This document shows, one piece after another, positions 1 to 12,513 of a stretch of DNA of 64,000 bases (within the stretch, counting starts at the first letter, position 1; every line of letters starts with the position of its first letter). A program made the position numbers and the translations under genes. The stretch comes from Diploscapter coronatus. Lineage: Eukaryota; Nematoda; Chromadorea; Rhabditida; Rhabditidae. The stretch spans positions 68,649,249-68,713,248 of the forward strand of contig OZ038423.1 of NCBI GenBank assembly GCA_964036155.1. Reading direction: 5' to 3'. The notes beneath the pieces are model-generated. The model searched no databases. It saw nothing but the letters and a program-made list of their open reading frames with translations, and had not been told where the DNA came from.

Positions 1-66
1 TTCTCAGGCTATTTCAAAAGTTGCTAACTTTTCAGGCCGACTGTATAATTCACCGGCTATTACTTT

Positions 67-2352
67 CTATCTCTGAAGCCTGATGAATTTTACAAGTTGT
101 GACCATGTCGAACCGATGAAAAATTCAGGATACTGAATTTTTAAACTTCGCAAAAGTCCTACCTCCTTCACCATTTTGTGCTTGAAAAACTCCTTGCCGA
201 CCCCGCTGACTCGGAGAATGTCCAACTCGTCTGAAGATTATTCGATGAGGGGTGGGGTTTATTTTTTATTTTGCAAAAGCAACTCACACTTCTCGAATTG
301 CTTCCAGGCGAAGAACTGATTGACCGGAGTAGTTTTGAGGGAACAGATTTGCAGATCGAGGGGAATTTTGTAGGGGAAGTTGAGGTAAGCGAGCGAGTCC
401 TTGGATAGGGACCAGTTTCTGTCATCGATGCCCTCCTGGAAATTTAGGGGTACATTTTTTGAAATTGTTTTGAATTTTTATCGAGACTCCATGTCCTTTA
501 TTTCGAGATTTGAGTACTTTTCTCCGAAAATATTTCTATTATTTTGAAATAAAAATAACCAGATTCTTTTATATTGAATTTGGGGAAAGCATTCGAATTC
601 TATCATTTTGAGCTTAGAAGAAACTTCTCAAACTATTTTTGAAAATCTACAATTATGAGCTCAGTGATGTTGGGGGCGGCGAGATGAAGGGTGGCAAAGA
701 ATTTGTCGAGTCCCTTCCGAGCCTCGTCCATCGTGTCGTAGCGCAGCGTCAGACCGGTCACTAAAATTCGAACAAAAAATCAATAAATTTCAGAATTTTG
801 GTTTACAAGTCCTATCTTCTCCATATTGCTTGGCTATCCTCACACTACCAGTCTCTTTCAAATAAGAAAAGATGGCGTTCAGTCAGTTCAGGTTTAGAAT
901 TTGACTCACGAGTGATCTCCTCGCCATAGTGTCTGGCCTCCTGGATAGTCTTCTGCTGCTGTGCCTCCCTCAACTCCCAGTCCGCGTATCTGCCTGAGAA
1001 GTAGTCATCGAACAGCGCGTCTTCGGCAGCGTCCTCGTCGATCTCATTCGTTTCAGAATCGAACCGAAGAAACGTCTCGTCGATGTAGGATTCTGCAAGT
1101 TGAATTTCAACATAGATGTCGGCAAATTAAAGAAATTTACTGGAATGAAGCATGTCTGGCATGAATTAGCTTGATGGTTTTTGATAAACTTCAAGAGGGT
1201 TCTCATTGAACTTGATTCTTTCGCAGATAGTGTTGCCTTGGGTTTGTTTGATTAGTCATTGTGTATAAATTTCAAGAAACAACTCTGACATGCTTTTTAA
1301 TACCACTAAAATCAATAATTGTCTTACTGGGAATGATCTTGGCGGCGTGGGTGTTCTGGCAGTTGTAGATGGTGTCTCTATCGTTGTCATCTTTGTCACC
1401 CACCATGAAGTAGATGATGTTCCTTCTCCTCACTTTGCAGCCGCATTCAGAGTGAAGCTGTACCATGAAGTAGTGGGACTCGTCCTGGAAATATTGTTTC
1501 ATTTTTAAAATCCGAATCTAAAGCTTTCATCAGATAATTTTAGTGTGAAAGTTAGGCTAAGAAATTGATTTTTATGATGACTTAACACTATTCAACTTAG
1601 AAGTAAATGGAGTTTTAGATATTCTCAAGTCTTAAGTCATGCAAGATGATAATACTTATCAAATGAAATAAGAAAGATTAGGAGGAGTTTGTTCTAATTA
1701 TAAAGAGACCTTCAGAATAATCGAACTACAAAACTAACCGTATTCTCCCAGAGATTGAGGACGGCCTTATATTTGCGCTCGAATTTGAGCACCTCGTGCT
1801 TGTGCCTGGCCACGATCTCATCGAACAGTGGATCCGCTCGCTGCACTTGCGAGAGATCCTAAAACTTTGAGAAATTTCAAGGAAAAATATTGGTTTCAGA
1901 AAATTTGATGTGAAATTAAGTTTATCAAGATTAATAGGACCATAACACAGTAAATGAAGGAAACTTGATTCATCTCTTTTAAAGTTATTTAAACTTCATG
2001 ACGATTCAAAAGATTATCATAGGTTTCAGAATATATAAAGTAAAATAAACTTTTTTCAAGATAATATTGCTTAGGCTTTAAAAAGTAAATGAAAATTTTA
2101 TAGCCTTATGCAAAACTCTTTAAAGCTCATGGATTTAAAAATCTTATTCTGAGTTTCAGAAAGTCAAATATGAGCTAGAATTGCATATAAAATGATAGTC
2201 TCGGGTAATTCCATTTGAAGATAATGTGATTTCAAGCTAACCTTGCATTTCAGGTACTGGAGGATCTTGATGACGCAGTTCTTAGGCAGAATCTTGTGAA
2301 GGTCGATCATAGTTTTAGCACAAGTTCGGGGAATATTCACAGAATTCGACAT
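67..2352 (-). CDS. F-box domain protein
   Basis: The N-terminal exon (ATG at 2352) reads LHKILPKNCVIKILQYLKC and joins to a second exon (about 1741-1858) beginning DLSQVQRADPLFDEIV. This is an F-box: a leucine-proline start, an I-L-x-x-L core and a following helix. F-box proteins recruit substrates to SCF ubiquitin ligases through SKP1. Further exons carry an acidic block (about 910-1090, ETNEIDEDAAEDALFDDYF), a piece reading TLRYDTMDEARKGLDKFFAT (660-760), then NRNWSLSKDS-type sequence at 165-440. A GTGAGT donor near 275 continues the frame into DELDILRVSGVGKEFFKHK. Two possible last introns both lead to the same TAG at 67-69; one would be only 30 nt, so the C-terminus is uncertain. No leucine-rich, FTH or WD substrate domain is evident. 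The substrate is unknown. It is divergent to the MLT-4 homologue. Confidence 0.7.
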
Positions 2353-3377
2353 TTTCCGAGGAACGATTCAAATTGAATGATGATATAACTTGTGGATTCA
2401 GCAACTATCGATTTATCTACTTGCCAGAAAGTGGACTATATGGCATAGTTACTTCAGATAGTGGTTTAAAATTGACTGATCTCGAAGGTATTTACTGATC
2501 TGACGGTGGTTTTTATGATAGTTGATTCGAAAGGCGTTAAAATTAACTGTGTTTGATGATATTGATCGGAATGATAGTGGTCATGAAGTAGTTGAATGCA
2601 AAGTTGCAATTGGAAAGGGATACTAGTTTTGAAGATTGTGTAATTTGAGTAAGACGGCAAGCTGGCCATGTGAATAAGTATGGATCTAGAAAGTGTTGAT
2701 GTTGAAAATGTTCAATAGACATAAATAAAACGCATTGAATATTTTACAAAACATTGCAAAAATTCTAAAAACGAAAATTTTAAAATTCGATAAAATCAAT
2801 GAACTCATTGCCTAAAGTCTTTTTATTTTATTTTAGATGTTTTCGAAAACTTACATCTCAAAATATCTGCATCATCGTTATTTTCAACTTTATCTTGTCA
2901 AACGTGCCAAGGGATTACCCACTTCCTGAAAAGTAAAGAGACTTTTATTTTTCTCATTATTCTTTCTCTCCTCTTTCCGTTTTTAGGTTGTCATGGTTAC
3001 CGTTTCTCTTTAGTCGAATTCCTTCTCTCTCGCCCTCTGCCTATTTTCATATGAATACCTGAACACCTTAGCGTCCACAGGCTAAAGTGGGCTTTCAGGA
3101 TATCCGAAGTCTCCCACTTTTCCATACTATTCTCTCTTTTCTCTTTCTTGTTTCCCCGAAATTACCTGTCTCCACGCTAGATTGAAAAGCATCCATATTT
3201 CAAGCGTAACCCCGAAATTTTAGCGTTCAGATTTTCTTCCGATGAAAAAGCTTAGAACTCATACTCAGATCTAGAAAAATTATATCTATTTACTTAAATT
3301 TTCCCTGCTTATATAAAAAGTTCTGACAACTCCCAAAAATAGTCCTATTTTACCTCGGCTCACCTAGATCACCAAAA
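2353..3377. other. Divergent intergenic region
   Basis: This 1-kb gap separates the start codons of the F-box gene (minus) and the MLT-4 homologue (plus), so it must hold both promoters. I see no TATA box or known operator. The stretch 2940-3180 is rich in CT runs on the plus strand. No convincing coding exon is present. Confidence 0.5.
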
Positions 3378-6300
3378 ATGTCCCTGATTCGGGCGTTAGA
3401 TACGCAGGATCGGGTAGAAACTACCAGGATTTTGGAGACCATGCCGGTAAGTTCCGGAAATTTGTGGAAAAGAATGCCGAAAAATGTTTAGTCCGAAGTT
3501 TCCATTCGAGATTCGGAAGATAGAGTGGCCCTACATTATGCCGCAGAAACAATGGATTTGGACACGTTCAAGAAAATCTACGAACAAGACCCGATTTTAG
3601 TGGATAGTCAGGATAAATATGGGTATTTTTGATCGTAGAAAAATTTGAAGAGATTTAATCATTTTATGGGAATTCCATTGAGAGGATGAATTGGTTTTAC
3701 AAATCCTCCAACATCAAATGGGATTGTTTGATGAAGTTCATATCGATTAATGGCCACAACTATCACGATATCATCATTAGATTTTTTTTAAAACATAAGA
3801 TTTTCTGAAACATAAATTCAATTTACATAATTCGATAACAAATTGAAATTGACTCGGCTAATAGATCATGATAAACCAATACTAGCACTATTTGAGCAAC
3901 TAAAAATCTTATACTATCTTATGAAGCACGCAAATTTAGTCACACACCCCTTATGAACGCTTTAATGGTCGGTCGAACTGACTTGGCAGATTTCTTGTTA
4001 TCAAAGGGAGCTGATCTTCGTCACATCGACAAGGAGGGTCACACTTTGGTCCACTGGGCGGTCGTTTGTGGTCAGGTATACTAATTTCCTAATTTTTTAA
4101 TTTTAATTTTCCTTTAGATTTAAATAAGAATTTCAGCTAGACGCCCTAACCTACATCATAAACAAGGGAGCTAGCGTTAACGTGGCTGATCATGCGGTAA
4201 AAATGAATATGTTTCAATTTTTTTAAGCATGAAAAAAATGACAGGCAATTGATTGATTTGGTTCCACTACCTTCATTTCTCACAAAAATAACTATTGTGC
4301 CATAAAATAGAATGAAGTAAACTATGACTACTTGTAGGAAAAGGCCTATCCAATTCACTACGCAACAGTGGCGGATGATCTACCGCATGAATTGGTCATT
4401 GCAATACTTCACACTTTGCTCAGAAATGGAGCCAACCCGAATTGTCGTGACGCCGATGAGAGGACTCCAATTTTGTGGTGCGCGAGTAATGGTGAGTTCT
4501 ATAATTTCGAAATAGAAAGCCAGGTTCTTTTAACGTTTAAAATTTATCTCGAATCTCGAAGAAGTTAAACTTTTGTATATCATTTTTCTTATGGAATACT
4601 GCGCAACTTATTCCGAGTCATTTGAAGCTTTCAACAAAATTAGTCGAACATAAACTTGACGCTTTTTCATAGAAGAAGAGATTTGCCCAAGTTTTTCAAA
4701 TAAATAGTATTTCAGGGTAGAGCTATCTTTAGTACAACTTTCGCAATATGAAAAACTCTGAAGCCCATTTTCACACAAAATTGATTACCCTCGAGACTCG
4801 TTTATGCATGTGATAATTGCGCTTGCGTGATATGTTTTTCCATCCCCAAGATGTCAATGTATCAAAGCCTAAAAATAGTAAATTAGATAAAATATTGACT
4901 TTAGGTAAAAAAAAAATTTTAGGTTAAAAATGAATTAAAATACAAAATTTTAGGTAACTCAGAAGCGATGGTATCACTGAAACAGGCAGGTGGGGAGATT
5001 TTGGCGGTCGATAGGGATCGGTTAGGAGTGCTACATTGCGCTGCTAGTCATGGGTTTCACGAGGTGAAACATTTTCAAAAAAATTCTTCAGTAGAACGTT
5101 CGTTTATAAAACTTTATAAGACATAAAAATTTTTAAATAATTTTTTATACAAATTTCAGATTATCGACTATTTCATGGAAAATGCCCCCAGAGCTTTAAT
5201 AGATCAGAGAGAAAGAGCGGGACACACAGCGCTATTTTATGCAGTAACCTATGGCCATTATGAAGCTGCGAAAAGACTGCTACACTATGGGGCGAATCCG
5301 AATTTTCAGGTAGGCTTCACACATCTTGCCTATATTTTGCCTTTATAGACTATTTGTTACATTTTTATTGAACTCTTTAGACCTAATAAATTAAAGTTTA
5401 CAATCTAAAAACTATCTTTTCTCTAAAAACTAATAAAAACTCTCAGTTTCATTCGAAAGTTCAAAGAAGTCGGCTGAAAATTGAAATGTTCCATCTTTCA
5501 CCTTTCTCTACTTGCTATGTTTCTTTTCCTATCTCAAAACTACTCGTTCTTTTTCTCCTTTCGAAGCAAGGCACAAGGACTTTGGCAGGGCGCTGGCAGA
5601 GCGCAGAGAAGCGAGAGCACGGGTTTGAATGATTTTGGGAGGAGGAGAGAACAAGTCTCTATGGTGTAATGGTTAGCACAGTGCTTTCACAGCTATTAAG
5701 GTTGAATGCGGCACAGACTTGAGTTCGATTCTCAATAGAGACAGTTCAACATTTTTGCAAAAATTCCTTGGGCCACGATTTTCTAAGTTTTTATTTTTCT
5801 CTGCGAAATTTGAATTTTTGAACATAAAAATTTTCCCTTTGAAACATGATAAGTTTGAAATTGTTAACATTTTTCCCTATTTTTTTTAATTAAAAAATAA
5901 TTATAGTTTTTATCCTTCAGGACCATCGACTAAGAACCCCGTCCCACTGTGCCGCTGCCAAAGGCCAACTGAGAATGTTGAAGTTACTCAAGCAATACAA
6001 CGCCTCTTTCGAAACTCAGAACTATCGAGGAGATCTGCCCTTTCACGAGGCGGTACAGACCGGGAGCAAAGGTATCTTTATTCGTTATTGTTGCAATGAT
6101 TATTGTTCGGAACAAATAATGAAAAATTTAAATAGTTTGGAATTTTCTGAAACCTATATATATTTTTATATTTCAGACGTGGTTGAATGGCTTTTGTCCC
6201 TGCATCCTTCATCATTGGACGCTGCTAACCATGAGGGACGAACAGCTCTGCATTTGGCTGCTGCTAACGGTAGTCTAAATTTTCCTGCAATTTACCGAAA

Positions 6301-9300
6301 AAATTTTAGGTAACCTCGAAATGGTGGTCTATCTATGCTCGAAGGAGTGCTTTATCAATCCGCTGATGCTTTATAAGGCAGGCACTTTTCAGGTTTATTG
6401 GTAGAAAGAATCATTATCTTTTCCCGCTCACTCATATTATCTTCATCTAATTTCCGCACAAACATTTGATTTTTCGAGAATTCGATAAAGTTAGGAGAGG
6501 GTCTTGGAATTAAAATATATTCAGGGAGAAGTTTACACCCCTTTGGACGTGGCAAAGAGGCAGAACCACCAAGTGGTCGTCGAGTATCTGACGATGAGAT
6601 ACCAAGCAAAGTCGGCGGATGAAATCCCTGAGGAAGAAAGAGTGAAGAACAAAACGACTTTTGAGGAACAGATTGTTAATGGTACGTAAACTATGTTAGT
6701 TAAAACGAAGATTCGATGATCGAGTAATAGTGTTAAACTATTTTGAAATTTGGGTGACACGATATCTTTTCAATAGATCAAATATAGGGCCGGCGACGAT
6801 TGCATTAAATCAACATGCGTTGATGTGGAAATTTTCCAAAAAGACTATTTTCTTGCAATGTCACAATTCAGCCAAGCTCGCCAGAGGAAAGCATCTCGAA
6901 GCCCTGGAATTGCACGAACGAATGTCTGCTCGGCAGAGGTCAAACTCAGATTTAGATGAAGAGGGCCACACTGGAAGATCGATCAAGCACACGGTTCCAA
7001 ACACTGAAGTCAGACATCTTAATTTAGACCTTTAAAACAAGGTGGCAATTTAGGCCAGAAGACTACAATCAGCAGGAACGAACAGAGTGACGGTGAAGCT
7101 TCCGAAGTCAACCTCGACAACGGATTTAGCGAACGGCCATCATCGATATGAGGGAAATGGGGGAATGAGTAAGGCTTACACGAACAATAACTCGCTTTAA
7201 ATTTGATAAGTATTACTTTAAATTATTGACGATATATAAAATGTCCCATTATTCTATTGATCACGGGTCTGAGAAATTGTAATATTTGGAAAAATCTTTA
7301 AACTGGGATTAGATAAGTTACAAAATTTTTCATGTTTAATTTCGTTGTCATTGAGCAATACTTATAATTAAAAGTCATTATATTTTTATTTTAGGATCCG
7401 GTGCCAGTACGCCAGGCTCTAACATCGACGTCGATGTTGAATCTGTCATCAGATCTGAAGTCTCCAAAATCAGGAAGGAGCGTGGAATCAACAAGCAAAT
7501 AGGCGGCAAATCAGAGAAGTCCGGGTCCCGCAAATCGTCCTTCGATGTCAAGGAGACTATTCGGGAAGAGCGTGGAACCCCGTCGGATGATCTGGACATC
7601 GATGAAGAGTTTGAGGTATTGATAATTTTACGGGAAAGAAGGCATGTCTTAATTTCGTTCAGTCTTGAAAAAAAGGAAAAAAAAAAACGTCTTCTTCTTC
7701 GTTAGATCATTTTCTGGTCTGATTGAACAATCATGAAGGCACGATTTAAATTTAACAGGCTTATAAAAAAAAATCATTGCCTTCTTTGTCACGAGAACAA
7801 TCATTTCGGTAGGACTTGATAAAAAAATGTTATATATTTTTAAAATAAACTTTACAAAAATGAATGCCTTTTCAGTATTTCTAGTTTTTGTATTTTCAGG
7901 ATCTACCGGCGATTTCGGATGAAACTGAGACAGGAGACGAATTGCACAAGGAGAATCATCAACCAGTCCAGAGCATTCTGAAGAGAAACCACAGCGAAGA
8001 AAGAAAGAAGGTTGGTACTTGATTATTTCTGGAGAAAGTGCTCGTTTTTAGAAACCCAAGTTCAAACTTGGTCCTTCAACAAGGCTGGTGTCTGGAAATG
8101 TCAAGTCGAACGGTAGAACAATCAAGACCAAGAAAGGCGATGGGTCGAAGGAGAGTGATGAGAATAGAGAAGTAAGAGATTGAACATTTTAAATCACGTT
8201 TACTTTTTATAAATGCATCAGAAATAAATTCAACCAACAAAGCTAGGGTATTGTATATAGTCAATTTTTCTTGAATCGTATCTAATTTTTAACTGACTTT
8301 AGGAAAATAACCGAATTGCGCGTATTCGTCGAGCTGAATTGGGCTCGGCCGACATGGACGACTACGAGATCTACGAGGACGACTGGGAGGAGATGAGTCC
8401 TCTGGAGAGGAGTGTTGGTGGGAGAATTTAAAAAATATCTTTTGTGCCATTTAACTCTACAATAACTTTTTCTGAACTAACGGATGGTTTCATTAAATTT
8501 GAAAGATATTTTGAGAGAAATTTGCAATCCAAATGAAGGGATAATGAACAAACATTTATAGCCGACAAATCGTTAAACTTGAATTATATATTCAACCAAA
8601 TTGATGATAGATAAGAGTCGGACACCTATATTGATTTGCATTCATATCATTGGAATGTCATTAAACTTGTAGCATAATTCAATTGATCTCAGGAAAAGAC
8701 GCGAATCGGAAATACGTTCACGAAAAGGCGATCTTCCAAGAGCTAACCCATCTGAAGAGGATGCAGATTCAGTACGGGAAGGTTAGTTATTTCGAAAAAG
8801 AAGAACTGGTGAAAAATTGAAGTCACAGGTCCAAGAACGAATTCTTGTCCGATCTTTAATCAATAACTTCTGCAAGATGCACGGTCTGAACCCGTCTGAC
8901 TTCAAATTCCAGACGTTCTACTCCTGGGAGAAGTTTCTATACGGTATGTAAACGAATTTAGGAGCCTTAAGCAAATTTTCTTGGCAGAGTAAATTTTAGA
9001 TGAACTTTCAGAACAACTAAAGCTGATCTATCTGGATGAGCGGGAGAGGCTGATGACCGCTAAAGGACCAAGGGCTAATCTATCGAAATTCGAGTCTAGA
9101 CTGAAGGTAAGCATTCTACCTAGTGATCACTTGATTTGAAGCTCTTCCTTGAGTCGCTGAATTTATACGATCATTCAGTAAAATTCATAACTGATAAGGC
9201 AATTCGTAAACGACGAAACCTGTCTTTTCTCACGCTATTCCTCCCTACTTTCCTTCTTTCCCCTACCTCTAGCTATAGGCTTCGTCATTTACGAATTGCC

Positions 9301-9564
9301 GACTGATAATAATAAATTTTAATGAATACGATTTCTATCCAAAAAACTATGGATGACTCATTTTAAATTTAGGCGGCAAAATCGTCGCCCTTAAATGACA
9401 GAATCCGAGATATGAGTCGAATCTACGCGACATCAACGATGACATCGACTAGACCGAACGGAAAAGCCATGCCGAAGGAGAAGAAGACAGAGAAGTTCGT
9501 TTGTGGGGAGGGCGGGAGGCGTTGTGATTGTCTGGACAAGCATTTGTTGATCAAGAATGATTGA
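3378..9564 (+). CDS. mlt-4: Inversin-like ankyrin protein (MLT-4)
   Basis: I joined 21 exons in a consistent frame, giving about 862 residues. Residues 1 to about 440 are tandem ankyrin repeats, with repeat starts such as HTPLMNALMVGRTDLADFLL, HTALFYAVTYGHYEAAKRLL and RTALHLAAANGNLEMVVYL. A charged, disordered middle follows (about 460-680), then a conserved helical C-terminal part (KRMQIQYGKVQERILVRS, NNFCKMHGLNPSDFKF) and a last exon ending CGEGGRRCDCLDKHLLIKND. This order matches inversin (NPHP2), whose C. elegans form MLT-4 works with NEKL-2 and MLT-2 (ANKS6) in molting and epidermal endocytosis. The exon ending at 6377 uses either a GC donor (AAGGCAGG) or a GT donor 15 nt later, adding AGTFQ. 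One intron holds a tRNA and another a hairpin element. Function is by homology. Confidence 0.87.
5655..5743 (+). tRNA. Intron-containing tRNA, likely Val(CAC)
   Basis: Acceptor arms GTCTCTA (5655-5661) and TAGAGAC (5736-5742) pair perfectly, followed by discriminator A. The D arm is GTGT/GCAC with loop AATGGTTA. The T arm is TTGAG/CTCAA around TTCGATT. Anticodon stem GTGCT pairs with GGCAC (last pair T-G); the loop TTCACA is followed by a 17-nt insert before position 38, giving anticodon CAC (valine). A shifted alternative gives TTC (glutamate) but leaves an A-A mismatch in the stem and a 2-nt variable loop. A box (TGGTGTAATGG) and B box (GAGTTCGATTC) are intact, and a T5 run at about 5752-5756 would terminate RNA polymerase III. 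It lies on the sense strand inside an intron of the MLT-4 homologue, in a locally GC-rich patch. It could be a tRNA-derived pseudogene. Confidence 0.75.
9198..9301. repeat. 104-bp hairpin MITE, family H copy 1
   Basis: The ends GGCAATTCGTAAACGACGAA and TTCGTCATTTACGAATTGCC are inverted repeats. The direct repeat ACTGATAA flanks the unit at 9190-9197 and 9302-9309, as an 8-bp target duplication would. It lies in the last intron of the MLT-4 homologue. Two related hairpins occur at 24.4 and 25.0 kb. Confidence 0.7.
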
Positions 9565-10165
9565 GTTGAGGGGTAATTTGTAAACCACTTGACAAAGTGA
9601 TGTAATATGCAGGCGAAATAAGGTATGAAAGTTAAAAATACGACATTTTATCATATTTTTCGGTTTGCAAGTTGCCAAATTGATCCTATCTCTGATCTTG
9701 AAATTGTGGTTCGTCGATTTAAGTTTAACTTTGATATGCTTATAATTTGTAGCTGCACGTTGTGAATCTTCAGTTTATAATGTAAATATTTCGAACTTCT
9801 TTTAATTTTTGTAAAAAAAATGGTTTAGACAACCCACTGATAATAGACCAAGATGGGTCAATTAGCCCTATATTTTAACAAAAGATTTTCGATATTTCAC
9901 GGTATGACATTACAACTATCTTTTTATATTTTATACATTTACAGATTAATCATATATCTTTTATCAGATCATGTATTTACATATACAAACAAATTGAGTA
10001 TATCATCATCGGCATCAGTTTGTGATAATCAATAAATGCGTTTCGAATTAGTTAAACTCGTATTTTTAAAGTATCACTGGGAAAAATTTTAGGCTTGAGT
10101 ACTTTTATCTCAGAGCAGAGAAATGAGATAGTGTTTGTGGGACAAAAATACTCGCACACTAAATT
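9565..10165. other. Convergent 3-prime intergenic region
   Basis: The region lies between the stop of the MLT-4 homologue (plus) and the stop of the MOLO-1 type gene (minus), so it should hold both 3-prime ends. An AATAAA at 10031-10036 on the plus strand is a candidate poly(A) signal for the MLT-4 homologue. No other gene seen. Confidence 0.5.
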
Positions 10166-11625
10166 TTAACAACAAGTATAAGTTGTCCTCCGCTGCTCTC
10201 GCCTCTCAAAATGACCATCTTCTTCCTTTTGAACAACATCGTATTCCTCGTGCTTTTTAATGCAGAATTTCACGGTTATAAATATACAGAGGGCCAATAT
10301 TAAAATTCCCAAAACTACTCCAATTAGTATCGAAGCCCACAGGGGCAAGGGCCAGGTCCAAACTGAAAAATCGACTTCATCGATTTTTTAGAAAAATCTA
10401 TACCTCTTTCCAGTTGTTCACCCTTTAAAGCATGGGTATATTGATCCACCATCAGTTGAAGTCCGCCTATGTAATTTCCGGATTGGAAATATGATTCGGA
10501 AATTTACACAATTAAATTTACAAGTGAAAAGAATGGTGATTTACCGGCTTGTTTCTGGACTTGATCAATGACAGTTCGATAGAGGTATCGGCTAGCCACG
10601 TCTCCGACAGACGTCCAGATCTGCAATTGAAATTAAAATAATGATTTCGCGAGAAAAAAGCTTTCGATATTGTAGCTCATAATTTGATTCTTAAGTTATT
10701 TTGGACTAAACCTCACAATTGAATCGTTAGTAGAGTAGACGATCAGAATATCGTCGTCGCATTGATCACGGTCATAACGATCTCGAAGGCTATCGGCAAA
10801 TAGCTCAGCGGCACGGAGCAGGTTGGCCTGGGTACTGAAATTTTTAGCTATCTTTAGATATAAAAGAGAAAACAAAACTAAAGATATCCAAGTGATCTTT
10901 CATTTGAAATGTTTTGAGATCGAAATTTCTGATGAAATCGTAAAGTCCTTGTATCCTTTTAAAAGTATTAAGAGTTTTCTCTACAAGGTGCTCGTGTGTT
11001 GTAAGATGGTTTTCTTTTAAAAATGAATATATATTTTTAATTCTTGAGACATTTATAAAGAAAAAATCTCACTATTCATCATCGTTTAGCTTGAACTTCG
11101 GCACCAAGGCTATGCTCATCGTGAAACCATTCGAAGAGTCGATGCACTGAAACTCGTCCGCTGCTGAGCATGAGCATTTCGTCTTTCCTCGAACCTCTAT
11201 CAATGAAGTTGATAATTTGTCGACTGAAAACTTTTTTTTTTAATTCTTAAATCATAACATAGCGTCTTCATAGCTTGAACTTCTATAAATTTAAATACTT
11301 CAATATTAAAAAGATTTTTTAAAAAAATATTTTGGTTTATTGACTTAAAGATAGAATATCATTGCCAAATCAATGTTGATATTGTCGACACTAAAGCGTA
11401 AAGCGTACGCAAATCGATATAGACTCGTGTTTGAACAAGAAAATATGGATCACCTCTCCCGGTATTATTCGTTCGACTCAGAAAATCGTTTGGGTCGCAA
11501 AGAAATGAAGGTCTGGGCTGGCCACAGGACAAGGGCTGAAGTGAGGAATCCGGATAGGTTTCGGGAGTATATCGGTCGAAGGCTTGGATACTAATGGAAA
11601 AGCCGAATAGCAGAAACAATAACAT
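10166..11625 (-). CDS. MOLO-1 domain single-pass membrane protein
   Basis: Six exons join with consistent phase to about 258 residues. The N-terminus MLLFLLFGFSISIQA is a signal peptide. The ectodomain has YTPETYPDSS, then CGQPRPSFLCDPNDFLSRT, the pair KCSCSAADEFQC, and LLRAAELFADSLRDRYD with DDILIVYSTNDS. This order (YP...CG...CDP...VDKLSTSL) matches the modulator-of-levamisole-receptor (MOLO-1) family, an extracellular TPM-like fold. A single helix (ASILIGVVLGILILALCIFI) and a charged tail ending RRTTYTCC follow. In C. elegans MOLO-1 is an auxiliary subunit of levamisole-sensitive acetylcholine receptors, but the family is large, so this member's partner is unknown. The terminal CC could be acylated, which is inference. 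Confidence 0.8.
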
Positions 11626-12513
11626 TTTCCTAAAAAAAAATTAAAATTGACACGAAAATCGCGAAAGCATAGTTTGTATATAGAAACATGCAAAATTATG
11701 AAGTCCAAATTGTGATTTTTCTGTAGAAAAGTAAAAGTTATGCACCAAGATATAATAAAAATGATTTTAAAAAATAAAAGATAAATGAATCACCGGAAAT
11801 TCGAAAATTGAAACTCCTACTTCCAAATGCGTGGGGTTCAAAATTGAGGACACTTCACCTCGCTATCATCGATGGATTGGAAATGTTAAGGAAGAGGAGG
11901 AAAGAGGATTGGAAATTGAGAGCGAAAAAGAAGAAAGAAGACGACGGATCGCCCCAAGCGTTGCACAATCAGTATTGGCAAATATAGAATTCTTTTTCTT
12001 TTCCGCTCTCTTGATTTGAAACTATATTTTGGATTATTTACAATCGTGTTACAGCTTACTTAGAATTTTGAATGTTGAAATTACGAATAGTTACCTATTT
12101 TATCTGGATATGTTTTGAATAAATGTATGCATCTTTTCAAAAATTTATGTAATAATTCGAAGTTTGACTCGGAAGTCAATTATACCAAGGAAAATTTTTA
12201 GCTATGCAGATTATTTTGATATAATTTCAACAACGATAATAGAATTCTTCTGGGGTTAGGAAGAAAAATCATGAACTTGCAGCCAAAAGATAAATAATTC
12301 TTATGACTCTCGTTAATAGGCTTGCCATATCAGGAAAAGCCTTCATAAAACTTTTAAGATCTAAAAGAATTTGGAAAGTTTTGATTTTCATCTGTTAATA
12401 CGCGATTGCGAGGTTATTATTCTTAAACGCCTTATCGTCCCTTATCATTAAAACATTAACATTACAACCATCATTCATTTATTTTGGTGAGTATCGATTA
12501 TTCTCAATATGCG
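11626..12513. other. Divergent intergenic region
   Basis: The gap separates the starts of the MOLO-1 type gene (minus) and the FSHR-1-like gene (plus). A 62-codon open frame around 11831-12019 begins at GTG, is glutamate/arginine rich, and shows no splice or family support. I see no regulatory motif that I can name. Confidence 0.45.

Noticed and set aside
11831..12019. 62-codon glutamate/arginine-rich open frame upstream of the FSHR-1-like gene
   Set aside because: It starts at GTG, has no acceptor or conserved motif, and lies in a divergent promoter region.
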